A stretch of DNA of 64,000 bases. Source: Phycisphaerales bacterium Planc_01. GTDB taxonomy: Bacteria > Planctomycetota > Phycisphaerae > Sedimentisphaerales > Anaerobacaceae. The notes beneath the pieces are model-generated. The model was not told the DNA's origin. It worked only from the letters and a program-made list of their open reading frames with translations, and did no database searches. Where the stretch lies: assembly GCA_001603075.1 (NCBI GenBank), contig LVBB01000047.1, forward strand, positions 19,304-83,303. The letters are read 5' to 3'. The stretch's first letter is position 1. The number at the start of each line of letters is the position of its first letter. Below, one piece after another: positions 1-8,416 of the stretch. Both the position numbers and the translations under genes were made by a program.

Positions 1-844
1 GACGGGCCTGTCGTTCGTGGCGATGTGCATCACCGGGATCATCCTGTTCGTGGTGCCGCCGGGACGCGTGGCCAACTGGACCGGCTGGACGCTCTACGGC
101 CTGACCAAGGCCCAGTGGCAAGCCCTGCACATCTGGTTCAGCGTGCTGTTCATGGTCGCCGCCATCGTCCACATCGTCTACAACTGGCAATGCCTCCTGC
201 GCTATTGCCAGAGCAAGGTCACCAAGGCGTTCACGCTGCGCGCTGAGTGGGGCCTGTCGCTGGTGCTCTGCGTGGTGCTGCTGGTCGGCACGCTGGCGAA
301 CCGGCGGCCGTTCTCCTCGCTGGTCGACTGGGGCGAGTCGATCAAGCACAGTTGGGACGACCCGACGCGCCGACCCCCCGTGCCGCACATGGAGCTGCTG
401 TCGCTGGCGGCGCTGGCCGACCGCGTCGAAGGCGTCTCGGTCGAGCAGGTCATCGCGAACCTGCAACTGCGCGGCATCGCCGTCGTCTCGGCGGACGAGA
501 TCGTCGGCGAGCTGGCCGCCGCACATCGCATGACGCCCGAGCAGTTGTACAATCTCGCCATCGGCGCCCAGCCGCGCGGGCAAGGACGCGGCGAGGGCCA
601 ACGCGGCGGTGGCGGATCGGGCGCCGGACGAGGCGAAGGCGGTGGCGGCCGAGGCGCCGGCGGTTCCGGCTTCGGACGCATGACGCTTCAGCAATACTGC
701 ACCGACGCCGGCATCGACACTAACGCCGCGATCGAAAAGCTCCGCGCCGCCGGCATCACCGCCACCCGAACGACAACCATCCGCGAGATCGCCGAGACCG
801 CCAACGTCCGTCCGTCGGCCGTACCCGACCTGCTGGGCCCGTAG
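1..844 (+). CDS. DUF4405-like membrane protein, 3' part
   Basis: The reading frame is already open at the left edge (codons from base 2), so the true start lies outside the window. About 280 residues are visible. The N-terminal half has three hydrophobic segments (roughly residues 5-25, 40-65 and 85-100 of the visible part) with histidines in or near them (ALHIWFS, IVHIVYNW), as in DUF4405 or cytochrome-b-like membrane proteins. After residue 130 come two short helical modules separated by a Gly/Arg-rich linker of about 35 residues (GQGRGEGQ, GGGGRGAGG). The last module ends PSAVPDLLGP. The last 72 bases recur with four mismatches at 4259-4330, where the rest of the gene is missing. The membrane assignment is good; the exact family is a moderate call from the pattern. 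Confidence 0.7.
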   Translation, partial: TGLSFVAMCITGIILFVVPPGRVANWTGWTLYGLTKAQWQALHIWFSVLFMVAAIVHIVYNWQCLLRYCQSKVTKAFTLRAEWGLSLVLCVVLLVGTLANRRPFSSLVDWGESIKHSWDDPTRRPPVPHMELLSLAALADRVEGVSVEQVIANLQLRGIAVVSADEIVGELAAAHRMTPEQLYNLAIGAQPRGQGRGEGQRGGGGSGAGRGEGGGGRGAGGSGFGRMTLQQYCTDAGIDTNAAIEKLRAAGITATRTTTIREIAETANVRPSAVPDLLGP

Positions 845-990
845 AGACTCCCTTTTCAAATGTGTTCCGAATTGGCTCTACGCATGCCGACTGGGGTGAG
901 TCGCGCAGGACTACATGACGTACGACTATAGTACTCGTTGTCGTCGTATCCAGGCCGGCAAAGCGATACTGATCGTTGCCGACACATGCA

Positions 991-2166
991 TCAGATGAGT
1001 CGTTCGAGCAGTTCGATGGTCCTGATGACCAGCGGATAGACTTCGGCCTGAGCCTCGCACGTGACGAGCCAGTCGTTGCGATCCGGCTCGCCGGTCAGGG
1101 CACAGCCATCGGTCTTGGGCAGAACGTCGTTCTTCAGTTGATTCAAGGCCGCACGATAGGCGCCCCGATCGATCATGTCCTGGATGGCATTCAACTTGTT
1201 GATCAGAGGCGTGGCTGTGTTTGCGTTCTGCAAGCCGTCGGTGGGAAGTTCGACGAGCGCTTCGGCGATCTCTTCGGCAGCTTCCATGGCGGCGTCCGCG
1301 ACGGGCACGGCGGTGATGGTGGCTGTGGCCGGCTCGCTCTCCAGATCGCCGTCACTGACCACCAGGTTCACGACATAGGCGCCACTGCGGTCGGCGACGA
1401 AGCTCGTGCTCTTGGCCGTGGGCTCCGCGATCTCGGCCGTACTGCCATCGGCAACAAACAGCAGGCTCCAATCGTACAAGAGCGAGGCCCCGTCCGGATC
1501 GGAGCTGTTGCCGGCGTCCAGCAGGACCGTATCGCCGAGGGCAACCGTGCGGTCCGCCCCGGCGTCTGCGATCGGCGCCTGGTTCTCCTGCGGCAGGCAG
1601 GGCGTCAGGGCCGTCACGTTTCCCGTGGCTGTCAGTCTCAGCCTGGCCGAACTGGGCAGCGGTACAGCGTATTGCGGTTTGCTGGTCGACATGGATATTG
1701 TCTCTGGCACAATGAGGTTCTCCCCGCTACCCATGACGACTATTGCGCGGTAGGAGTAGCCAAAAACCCCCGGTATTCCGTCTCCCTCCGGCGTAAACAG
1801 AAAGAGCATGATGCGCAGTTCGCAGGTTGCTTCGCTGTCAAGCAGGAGGGTCTCATGGCAGTCGTAATGGAAGGACAGTTCGACCCTGAACTGCGGCCAG
1901 GGACCTGATGTGTCCCAGCCGCCCACCTCCCACTCGACCATGGTGTCGGCTGAGTCCGTCGCATGCGGCTCGCCGCATTCCGTGTCTTCCACATACAAAG
2001 ACAACAGGGGCTCGTCGAATGTAGAAGGAGAAACGAACCCTCCCGTATCAGACGCGATGCTGACATCGACGACGCTGAGTTGAACGCTGGAGAACGCATT
2101 GGAACCCGCCTGTGCCGGCGACACCATACAGGCCACTGCTGCGACGATGCTCAAGAATCTGCTCAT
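991..2166 (-). CDS. Secreted PKD-domain protein with TDGC C-terminal repeat
   Basis: 391 residues from the ATG at 2166, which has AGGAG five bases upstream. A longer frame exists to 2391 but lacks a signal peptide and a ribosome site. Residues 1-20 form a signal peptide (MSRFLSIVAAVACM, cleavage after AQA). Residues about 200-285 form a PKD/cadherin-like domain (ADAGADRTVALGDTV, SSDPDGASLLYDW, VVNLVVSDGDL). The C-terminal 75 residues carry the pattern LINKLNAIQDMIDRGAYRAA followed by KTDGC and NDWLVTCEAQ. That module is often found at the ends of exported proteins in planctomycetes and related bacteria. The protein is probably extracellular or surface-bound; substrate and role are unknown. 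It lies downstream of, and co-directional with, the next secreted gene. Confidence 0.8.
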   Translation of the reverse strand: MSRFLSIVAAVACMVSPAQAGSNAFSSVQLSVVDVSIASDTGGFVSPSTFDEPLLSLYVEDTECGEPHATDSADTMVEWEVGGWDTSGPWPQFRVELSFHYDCHETLLLDSEATCELRIMLFLFTPEGDGIPGVFGYSYRAIVVMGSGENLIVPETISMSTSKPQYAVPLPSSARLRLTATGNVTALTPCLPQENQAPIADAGADRTVALGDTVLLDAGNSSDPDGASLLYDWSLLFVADGSTAEIAEPTAKSTSFVADRSGAYVVNLVVSDGDLESEPATATITAVPVADAAMEAAEEIAEALVELPTDGLQNANTATPLINKLNAIQDMIDRGAYRAALNQLKNDVLPKTDGCALTGEPDRNDWLVTCEAQAEVYPLVIRTIELLERLI

Positions 2167-2469
2167 ACCACTCCTCATCATCCAAGATGACTTCCCAGTT
2201 CCGAACAGACAGTTCCGGCCTTTCTCCGGAAGACGTTGCTCATGGTAGCGACCGTCTCTTGCGTTGGCCATACGTAAACGGCGTATTTCCGGCCGTCTTC
2301 CTGTGGACGCCGCGATCCCCAAACCGGGGGTACACGACGGCGGGCTGACCGTCGCGACATCATGGGGCGAGACGGGCCACCGGGGCCGCACGGTCGCCGC
2401 GCGGCCCCGATGGCATCATCCGTGCCCAGTGGGACAGAGCAGTTGATTTTTCGCTGGTTGCCGTCCCTG

Positions 2470-4050
2470 TCACGGCACCAGGCGGATCTGATCGGACCCT
2501 CCGATGGCGGTGTCGTCCCAGAGGCTGCCGGTCAACGCGGCGCTGGTCATCCCTGGGAGCCACGCGGACCGATCGTTGACGAACTGGCAGACGAGATCAA
2601 TGTAGCCATCGCCGTTGACATCTTCGAACGAGCACTGCACCCGGTCGTTGGGAAGCACCCGCACGGCCAGCCCCGCGCAGCTCAGACTGTACGGATCGAT
2701 CTCCGCCACGTCGAAGTCTGCGCCGCCGAGGATTGCCACGGGAATCGTCCCCGGACTCTTGGGGTTGATCGGATTTACATCGTCGCCCGGCCTGATGTCC
2801 ACCTCGACGGGAATCCATGCCGGTTCGCAGATCACGAACGGCGACAGCGAGCTGACGACTCCGCAGATGGTATTCTCGCTCAGACTCGTGGTGCAATTGA
2901 CCCACTGGCCGTCCTCATAGTGAAAGAGCTTCAGCTTCGACGGATTGTTAAACGTGCCCGGATCAAAGCTGATGCAGACGGTGACGAAACCCTCGTAGAC
3001 GGCTGTCGTGCTGATGTCGTAGTACGTTGGAGGCGTGCCCAATTTGAAGTTGGCCGGAGCGGAGGGGGATGTGGAGACAGAGACTGTCGTCTGCCCGCCT
3101 TCGGTTACTTCGTCGAAGACCACTGTCACAGAGGTGTCGCCCGTGGTGCTTTCCGGCGGAGTAACGCTTACAGGCGAGCCCGGAGGCGTCGGGGCATAGA
3201 ACGGAGGGAAGTCCATATATACGGGACAGCTGCCGAGATACGCTAAAGCGCCGCCTTCTGTAATACGTACATTCAGGGTGGCGAGCTTGACAGCTCGGAC
3301 TCCCTCCAGTATCGGTACGAAATCCAGCAACGTGACACACGCCAGAAATGTGCTCGCAGGATACTCCACCGTGCTGGGGGTCAGCGCGAAAGAGAGATTC
3401 CCCACGGACCCGAGGCTCCCCAACGAGTAGACAAGAGAGCCGGACAGATTCCCTATGTGACCGCCCAGCGGGAGGCTGACACACCCGTTGAACACGGACG
3501 GGTCGCCCGGCACCGGCTTGAGCTGAATCTTGTATTGACTCCAGTTGGGAAGCGTCTGAGGAGGTCCGAACGTGTAGACAACGGGGAGATCAGCCAAGTG
3601 TTGCCGAATGACCTGCCCTTGTTCGTTGACTGGCCAGTTACTGAGGCTGAGCGAGGCCTCCCCTGTTACAGTGACATGGTAGTCTTCCCCCGCAGGTGGA
3701 GGCCCTTCGGGCTGCACATACAACCGATAGACGGCGATCTGCTGCGCTCCCGAATAGGCATAATTGTCAATGGCGAAATTCGTGACCTGTGCCTGAACTG
3801 ACAAGTTCGCTTCGGGGGAAGAGACACTGGAAGGCGAGACCGAACAGTTGAGAGAGCCTCCTGAATACGCCGGCACCCGGGAAATGACACTGGAGAATAG
3901 CGCCGGAAAGTTTGTGGTGACGGTGATGGTTGTCCCGCCCGCCAGGCTGGTGGGGCCGGTCCGGCTCAGGACGATCTCGGCCGCTGCCGATACTGGCATG
4001 TTCACCAGGGCGATCGTAACCAGAATCAGCAGACTACGTCTCAGCAACAT
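2470..4050 (-). CDS. Secreted hypothetical protein with DIRPGD motif
   Basis: 526 residues with a clean signal peptide (MLLRRSLLILVTIALVN, cleavage after SAAA). GGAGGAG lies seven bases before the ATG. The N-terminal 280 residues are Ser/Thr/Pro-rich beta-type sequence. A middle domain at about 290-400 (STTGDTSVTVVFDEVTEGG, LKLFHYEDGQWV) resembles immunoglobulin-like modules of exported planctomycetal proteins. The last 100 residues hold VDIRPGDDVNPINPKSPGTI and a calcium-binding-like FEDVNGDGYIDLV, a module common in secreted bacterial proteins of unknown role. It is followed on the same strand by the PKD protein at 991-2166. A GC hairpin at 2382-2408 lies between the two, without a clear T-run. 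No function can be assigned. Confidence 0.8.
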   Translation of the reverse strand: MLLRRSLLILVTIALVNMPVSAAAEIVLSRTGPTSLAGGTTITVTTNFPALFSSVISRVPAYSGGSLNCSVSPSSVSSPEANLSVQAQVTNFAIDNYAYSGAQQIAVYRLYVQPEGPPPAGEDYHVTVTGEASLSLSNWPVNEQGQVIRQHLADLPVVYTFGPPQTLPNWSQYKIQLKPVPGDPSVFNGCVSLPLGGHIGNLSGSLVYSLGSLGSVGNLSFALTPSTVEYPASTFLACVTLLDFVPILEGVRAVKLATLNVRITEGGALAYLGSCPVYMDFPPFYAPTPPGSPVSVTPPESTTGDTSVTVVFDEVTEGGQTTVSVSTSPSAPANFKLGTPPTYYDISTTAVYEGFVTVCISFDPGTFNNPSKLKLFHYEDGQWVNCTTSLSENTICGVVSSLSPFVICEPAWIPVEVDIRPGDDVNPINPKSPGTIPVAILGGADFDVAEIDPYSLSCAGLAVRVLPNDRVQCSFEDVNGDGYIDLVCQFVNDRSAWLPGMTSAALTGSLWDDTAIGGSDQIRLVP

Positions 4051-4258
4051 CTTTCACTCCTCCTCCATCCTGTTTGCCCGGGAAAGACAGCTCTCCTGGC
4101 GTGCCTGCCCGGCTGGGTCGCCTCTCCTCCATGATAGGACATACAAAACCTATCTATTAGAGCGTATTTCCCACGTCGCGTCTATACGTATAAGTACGTA
4201 TTCGGTTGGGTGACACGAGAGGGCCCTGTTCGGCATGCTCCCCCCCCCCTCGAAGACC

Positions 4259-4330
4259 ACGACCATCCGCGACATCGCCGAGACCGCCAACGTCCGCCCG
4301 TCGGCCGTACCCGACCTGCTGGGCCTGTAG
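4259..4330 (+). pseudogene. Orphan 3' end of a DUF4405-type gene
   Basis: These 72 bases match 773-844, the last 24 codons of the DUF4405-like gene, with four mismatches and no gaps. The frame and TAG stop are kept. Two differences are silent (ACA/ACG, CGT/CGC) and two change residues (E to D, P to L), which suggests that the source evolved as coding sequence before it was lost. Immediately upstream is a run of C residues (4241-4249) and no open frame with the rest of the gene. It is the remnant of a second, deleted or rearranged copy. Confidence 0.85.
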
Positions 4331-4477
4331 CGCGGGCAAGCCACTCTGGCCTTGGCGTGGTAGGGGTCAGGCTCCCTTCGCCCTCGTAACGCTCGGCCAA
4401 TGATGGTGTGGGCGCAGCGTCTTTGTTGGGATAACGCTCCTGGCGATAGCGTTGGCAGACAAAGTCAAAGGAGATCT

Positions 4478-4533
4478 GTAGGATGGGCTTTAGCCCATGC
4501 CGAATCAGCCGCATGGGCTGAAGCCCATCCTAC
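4478..4533. repeat. Palindromic repeat, GGGCTTTAGCCC family, paired copy
   Basis: Two copies of a 23-base unit face each other: 4478-4500 (GTAGGATGGGCTTTAGCCC then ATGC) and 4511-4533 in inverse orientation, separated by 10 bases. Each unit is itself a hairpin, and the pair can form one long hairpin. Single copies of the same unit lie at 42105-42127, 43627-43649, 52398-52420 and 56607-56629. Confidence 0.9.
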
Positions 4534-4813
4534 GCGACTGGGCCAAGGCCGGTTTCCCGTGCAAAATACGTAGTTTCCTGTATAGACGCGGTGCGTCGCG
4601 GCCCGGTATTCTCGCTCCACAACCACCCGATGGGGAAGGGTGATGGTGTGGGACCGCAGGTGCGGCCTGAGCAAGCAGACGATCATCAGAAAACGGCGCC
4701 TCCGTACGCATGGCGGCTCGTCCATCTGCCGCTGAAGACAGACAATCCACTGTGCAGCCCGCTTCTGCTGCGCACGCAGACTCATTGTCTCGACTCAAGA
4801 AAGGAGCCGGAAT

Positions 4814-6214
4814 ATGAAAGCACGAATCTGTTTGTCTTTCGCGGTCTGTTTGCTCGCTGCGGGCTTCGCACCGGCGGGCGACCGGCCACAGCCCAGTGCC
4901 GGACACAGGAAGATGCTCGACTGGTGCGGCGAGTTTACCATCACCGGCAAGACCTTCACCAGCCCGTTCGGACCCGGCCGCCAGATCAAGGGCACTTGGA
5001 TCGGCAAGCCCATTCTCGACGGCTTCGCCATCGAAGGCACCTACTTCTATGAAGGCAAGGGCCCGAGCGGAGAGACGCAGGCCAGGGAAATCTCCACATA
5101 CGACCCGGCTACCAATACGTACCAGTACGTCTTCCTCTCCAACACCGGCTATCGTGAGCAGGCGCCCTTCACCGTCGACGGACCCGTGGCCGCCTGGGAG
5201 GGGACTGTCGTGATCGACGGCAAGGAGCTTCGGTTCCGTGGCCGCGACAGGGACTTGCCCGACGGCACCGGCTTTCTCCGCACGGCGGAGTTCTCCACCG
5301 ACGGCCAGACCTGGCAACCGAATATGGAATGCCGCCACATCAGGGTCGCGCCCGCCAGCGACGAGCAGGAGCTGATCCGGCTGGAAGATGCGTTCTGCGA
5401 CGCCGTGGTGAAGAAGGACGTAGTCATGGTCGACCGTCTCCTGGGCGAGGATCTGACGCTGGCGATGGCGGACGCGATCCACACGAAGGCTCAGGCGATG
5501 GCCTATCTTCAGTCCGACGAATTCAACCTGGCGTCACTGGATCCTGAGGACCTCAAGGCAAGGATCTATGGCGATATGGGTGTGGTGACCGGCGTGCTGC
5601 GATGGTCGGCCTCCGATGGCGAGTGGGGGCGCGACCGAATCACCGACATCTGGCTCAAACGCGATGGCCGCTGGCAGATGGTCGCCACGCAGCAATCGGA
5701 GATTGAAACGACCGTCGACAGCGCCCAGCTCAGCGCGGAGATGAAGAAGCTGGCGGTCTTCGCCGGCAAATGGGAATATGACGGCGAGCAGGTTGATCCG
5801 CCGGTGGCCGGGCTGCCCTTCGGAGGAGCCGGGGCCTTCTCCGGTACGGTCACGAACCGCTTCATTCTCGATGGTGCTTTCATGGAATCGACGATTGAAG
5901 ACAAGAGCCCCGCCGGCCTGACGCGCACCATCCAGATCACCGGATACGACCCCAGGACCCGCGACTATGTCCTGGAGACGTTCATGAGCGATGGGACCAG
6001 GGAACACGCGGTCCAGACGGTTTCGCCTGATGGAAGAGTCTGGACGTCACAGTCAACCATGACGTCCGGCACCGGAGAGCAAGCGCTCCTTCGGAACGTG
6101 GTGACGTTCTCGCCCGATCGAAGCAGGCTGGCGTCCGTGGTTGACGTCTCGACCGACGGCGGCCAGACCTGGAAGCACTGGTTCACAAGCAAGGATAAGA
6201 AGCTCAGCAGATGA
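4814..6214 (+). CDS. Secreted DUF1579/NTF2-like domain protein
   Basis: 466 residues from an ATG eight bases after AAAGGAG. A signal peptide (MKARICLSFAVCLLAAGFA, cleavage near APAG) is followed by a DUF1579-like beta-barrel domain at about 30-175 (KMLDWCGEFTITGK, YDPATNTYQYVFLSNTGY). An NTF2/DUF4440-like domain follows at 180-300 (IRLEDAFCDAVVKKDVVMVD, WLKRDGRWQMVATQQS). A second DUF1579-like domain covers 310-460 (FAGKWEYDGEQ, ITGYDPRTRDYVLETFMSDG). Families with these folds bind small hydrophobic molecules or have unknown roles. The duplicated DUF1579 unit around a central NTF2 domain is unusual. Periplasmic or secreted location is inferred from the leader. Confidence 0.8.
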   Translation: MKARICLSFAVCLLAAGFAPAGDRPQPSAGHRKMLDWCGEFTITGKTFTSPFGPGRQIKGTWIGKPILDGFAIEGTYFYEGKGPSGETQAREISTYDPATNTYQYVFLSNTGYREQAPFTVDGPVAAWEGTVVIDGKELRFRGRDRDLPDGTGFLRTAEFSTDGQTWQPNMECRHIRVAPASDEQELIRLEDAFCDAVVKKDVVMVDRLLGEDLTLAMADAIHTKAQAMAYLQSDEFNLASLDPEDLKARIYGDMGVVTGVLRWSASDGEWGRDRITDIWLKRDGRWQMVATQQSEIETTVDSAQLSAEMKKLAVFAGKWEYDGEQVDPPVAGLPFGGAGAFSGTVTNRFILDGAFMESTIEDKSPAGLTRTIQITGYDPRTRDYVLETFMSDGTREHAVQTVSPDGRVWTSQSTMTSGTGEQALLRNVVTFSPDRSRLASVVDVSTDGGQTWKHWFTSKDKKLSR

Positions 6215-6230
6215 TGCGAAAGGAACACCT

Positions 6231-6292
6231 CGGGCACGGCGCCGGCGCACCCTGTTCAGGGACGAAGAAAGGTACCGCCAAAGCCGTGCCCG
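6231..6292 (+). terminator. Possible hairpin terminator/repeat after 4814-6214 gene
   Basis: CGGGCACGGC at 6231-6240 and its exact complement GCCGTGCCCG at 6283-6292 form a 10-bp stem with a 42-base loop, followed by a pyrimidine-rich stretch CTTTCTGTTCTCT. It lies 17 bases after the stop codon. The loop is long, so it may equally be a dispersed repeat. Confidence 0.35.
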
Positions 6293-6417
6293 CTTTCTGT
6301 TCTCTACGGACATTGGCATGCCTGCATGCGCCTGCGGCGGATCCCGATTCTATGGCCGGGCGGAAGGCGAAAAACACTACTCTCATGAAGTTGTCAAAGA
6401 GCGGCGCGCAGGGCGAG

Positions 6418-6861
6418 CTACGAAACTGCCGGCCTGGCGGCGGTCTCGGCGCGCTGCTCCGTGAGCCAGTCGTAGGCCTCGGGGTCGCGATCGCGGAACT
6501 GCGGGCCGAGCTTGGCCAGGTTCTTCATCAGGACGATCCGCCGCTCCCAGGGGAAGCTCGTACGGGCCTGCCGCCAGAACTCCGGGCCGGTCACCATCTC
6601 GGCGGGCGGCTCGGTCCTGGGCGCGCGGCGCATCGCGGCGTCCGCGAGCTCGCGCGCCAGGGACTGGACCTGGTTGATCCGTGGCTGCGACGGGCTGTCG
6701 CGAACGAAGTGCTGCCGGACGGCCTGTGTCAGCGTCGCGGCGTCATAGCGGCCCAGCGCCGCATACCAATCGTTCAGCACAACGCCGTTGACCTGCCACG
6801 ACGGCCATCGCGGCTGCACCTGCCCGGCGAACCAATCGGCAAACTCATGCCTGGTCATCAT
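6418..6861 (-). CDS. Phage helicase-loader-like protein (G39P-like)
   Basis: 147 residues from the first of two adjacent ATGs, with GAGGAG seven bases upstream. The gene starts inside the 3' end of the upstream gene (17-base overlap), which indicates co-translation. The N-terminal 65 residues (MTRHEFADWFAGQVQPRWP, LNDWYAALGRYDAATLTQAV, then PRINQV) resemble the small helical helicase loader/inhibitor proteins of SPP1-type phages. The C-terminal 80 residues are charged and helical. The neighbouring initiator-like gene supports a replication role. The match is by pattern only. The replicative helicase that normally follows in SPP1 is absent. Confidence 0.5.
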   Translation of the reverse strand: MMTRHEFADWFAGQVQPRWPSWQVNGVVLNDWYAALGRYDAATLTQAVRQHFVRDSPSQPRINQVQSLARELADAAMRRAPRTEPPAEMVTGPEFWRQARTSFPWERRIVLMKNLAKLGPQFRDRDPEAYDWLTEQRAETAARPAVS

Positions 6862-7423
6862 TGAGAAACTCCTCTTGCGCCTCGGCCAGCGCGCAGGCGG
6901 CCCGCTGGCGGTCCATCTCCGCGAACGTCCGCAATCCGCCTGCGGCGGACCGAACGCCCGACCCTGATCCCGAAAAACAAACAGGGGGACCCTTCTTCTT
7001 CTTCTTTTCATTCTTCTCATTCTTGTTAGTGGCCGCTTGATGGCCTTCTGTTGGTCGTTTGTTGGCCGGCCGTTGGTCGCTATGCTGGCTGGCCTGCTCT
7101 TCGTTAATGTCGTAAATCGTAATGTCGAGAAGGGTTGCGATTGTCCCTTTGTGGGTCGCTTGGAAGCGCGCCAATCCGTATCGTTCCAGGTGCGCCATGG
7201 CGGTTCGGTACTTGCGTCGCGTCAGCCCGCAGGAGGCGTAGTCGCCGATCAGCGCCTGGCCGATCTGGAGGCCGTGGACGTTGAAGTCGTTCGTCCGCTT
7301 GGCACGGAGGGCGATCTGGGTCAGCAGTTGGAATGCAGGGCCGTCGCGGAGCAGCTCACGCGTCGCATCGCTGCGCATCAGCTTGATGAACCCGCCAGGA
7401 ATCGCAATCGTGTCGTACGTCAT
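6845..7423 (-). CDS. Phage replication initiator-like winged-helix protein
   Basis: 192 residues. The N-terminal 105 residues (GGFIKLMRSDATRELLRDGP, FQLLTQIALRAKR, IGDYASCGLTRRKYRTAMAH, LERYGLARFQ) look like the winged-helix DNA-binding domain of phage replication initiators of the DnaD/G38P kind. A basic linker (NEKNEKKKKKGPP) near residues 133-145 leads to a short C-terminal helix. Its start shares an ATGA with the stop of the ParB-like gene (7420-7423), and its end overlaps the loader-like gene. It probably binds a phage origin. Assignment is inferred from fold pattern and context. Confidence 0.6.
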   Translation of the reverse strand: MTYDTIAIPGGFIKLMRSDATRELLRDGPAFQLLTQIALRAKRTNDFNVHGLQIGQALIGDYASCGLTRRKYRTAMAHLERYGLARFQATHKGTIATLLDITIYDINEEQASQHSDQRPANKRPTEGHQAATNKNEKNEKKKKKGPPVCFSGSGSGVRSAAGGLRTFAEMDRQRAACALAEAQEEFLNDDQA

Positions 7424-8103
7424 CGGTCGGTCCCTTCTTGCGCTGCGGGTGGTAGGGGCGAATGATTATTCGCCCCTGCGTGGGCGGTACGGGCGATCTG
7501 CGTCAACGCCGCGGCGCGTCGGGCGGCCTTGGTCGGTTCGTTCGATTGCTCGGCCAGGGCGGTCAGGGCGCTTTCGATAGCCGCGTGCTGCTCGTCGCTG
7601 ACGAAGAAGACCATCGGCGTGGCGAACGGGTTGCTCTTGCTCGCTCGTCCTGCACCGGGCAGCGGCCTGGCGCCGGTGAGCCGTTCGAGTTGGCCGCGCG
7701 TCTGCGGCAGCAGTTGCGCCAACTCGCGGATGGATCGTCGCGCGCGCAGGCGGCGCAGGATGGCGAGCTTGCGGTCGAGGCAGTCGCGTCCGGCCAGCCG
7801 GTTCAGCGTCGCCAGCAAAAGGTCCGCCTGCTCGTCGTCGACGCGCCAGACTATCGCCTGGGCCGTTTCGTGGCCGAGGCGGCGCAGGGCCTCGCAGCGG
7901 TGGTGGCCGTGGAGGATCTGGAAGCAGCCGTCCGCCGCAGGCGGATGTGGGTGCGGGCGGACGACCAGCGGCTCGTAGTAGCCGGTGCGTTTGATGTGAC
8001 GCATCAGCTTGCCGAACGCCGCCCGGCTCATCCGATTGGCATGGTCCGGGTGCGGCCACAGCCGCGACAGCTCGATCTTGCGAATCTTCATCGTCTCTTG
8101 CAT
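7420..8103 (-). CDS. ParB-like nuclease/CTPase-domain protein
   Basis: 227 residues from the ATG at 8103, preceded by a perfect AGGAGGTGAC. The N-terminal ParB domain covers about residues 5-110 (KIELSRLWPHPDHANRMS, YYEPLVVRP) and contains the ParB box LHGHHRCEALRRLG at 65-78. A helical region follows with LRARRSIRELAQLLPQ, a likely DNA-binding helix-turn-helix. Phage ParB proteins act as nucleases, partition factors or DNA-modification regulators. Near the C-terminus the frame runs through a GGGGCGAAT-type palindrome (7452-7478), translated as AGANNHSPLPP, which appears to be an in-frame insertion. Coupled by ATGA to the downstream initiator gene. Confidence 0.8.
   Translation of the reverse strand: MQETMKIRKIELSRLWPHPDHANRMSRAAFGKLMRHIKRTGYYEPLVVRPHPHPPAADGCFQILHGHHRCEALRRLGHETAQAIVWRVDDEQADLLLATLNRLAGRDCLDRKLAILRRLRARRSIRELAQLLPQTRGQLERLTGARPLPGAGRASKSNPFATPMVFFVSDEQHAAIESALTALAEQSNEPTKAARRAAALTQIARTAHAGANNHSPLPPAAQEGTDR
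7452..7478. repeat. Palindromic repeat, GGGGCGA family, inside ParB-like gene
   Basis: GTAGGGGCGAATGATTATTC followed by GCCCCTG forms a near-perfect hairpin. It lies within the last 25 codons of the ParB-like gene and keeps the frame. Confidence 0.85.
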
Positions 8104-8416
8104 GTCACCTCCTGTTTGTAGTGACGCCGTAAGGCGTGTAGGGTGGGCACCGCCCACCGTTTGGCTGGAATGGTGTGCGGTGCACACCCTACGAGGATCA
8201 TTCGTCATGGCCAGCTCACCTCCAGGGTCTCGTTCCTTGTCATCCCGAGCGAAGCGCAGCGCAGTCGAGGGATCTGGTTGCGAACCAGAAGTACTTCACG
8301 TCGCTGGCCAGATCCCTCGACTGCGCTCGGGATGACAAAGTCGTGGCGTGGCGTTGTCCTCTTTCGTAGGCGGAGTCGCGATTCGAGCCGAATCGGAAAT
8401 CCGCAATCCGCAATCG
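8104..8416. other. Repeat-filled gap between GNAT and ParB-like genes
   Basis: This 313-base gap in an otherwise overlapping operon holds three things: a GTAGGGTGGGCACCGCCCAC palindrome (8138-8160), a 24-base copy of the GNAT gene's end (8202-8225), and a full dispersed inverted repeat (8236-8339). A 71-codon minus-strand frame (8205-8420) crosses it and ends LEVSWP, echoing the GNAT terminus LEVTWP, but is otherwise repeat translation. Confidence 0.75.
8236..8339. repeat. Dispersed inverted repeat (TTGTCATCCCGAGCG type)
   Basis: The left arm starts CTTGTCATCCCGAGCGAAGC and contains CAGTCGAGGGATCTGG. The right arm is its inverse, ending CTGCGCTCGGGATGACAA. The spacer is about 30 bases. Same family as copies near 9262, 11870, 20705, 25360, 27907, 29431 and 37406. 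Confidence 0.9.

Larger units (their letters stand above)
4051..4813. other. Gene-free stretch between secreted genes
   Basis: The 763 bases between the two signal-peptide genes hold a fossil gene tail (4259-4330) and a paired GGGCTTTAGCCC palindrome (4478-4533). The 4331-4477 segment keeps a short minus-strand frame but no recognisable domain. An AAAGGAG ribosome site at 4800-4806 belongs to the gene at 4814. No RNA gene or transposase was seen. Confidence 0.6.

Noticed and set aside
2382..2408. GC hairpin as terminator of the 2470-4050 gene
   Set aside because: An 8-bp stem with 11-base loop exists but no T-run follows on the minus strand.
4591..5052. A plus-strand frame overlapping the start of the DUF1579-like gene
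   Set aside because: Out of frame with the signal-peptide gene, which has AAAGGAG before its ATG; no motif.
6211..6864. A plus-strand 217-codon frame
   Set aside because: Opposite the loader-like gene, which overlaps its neighbour as in an operon and has GAGGAG before its start.
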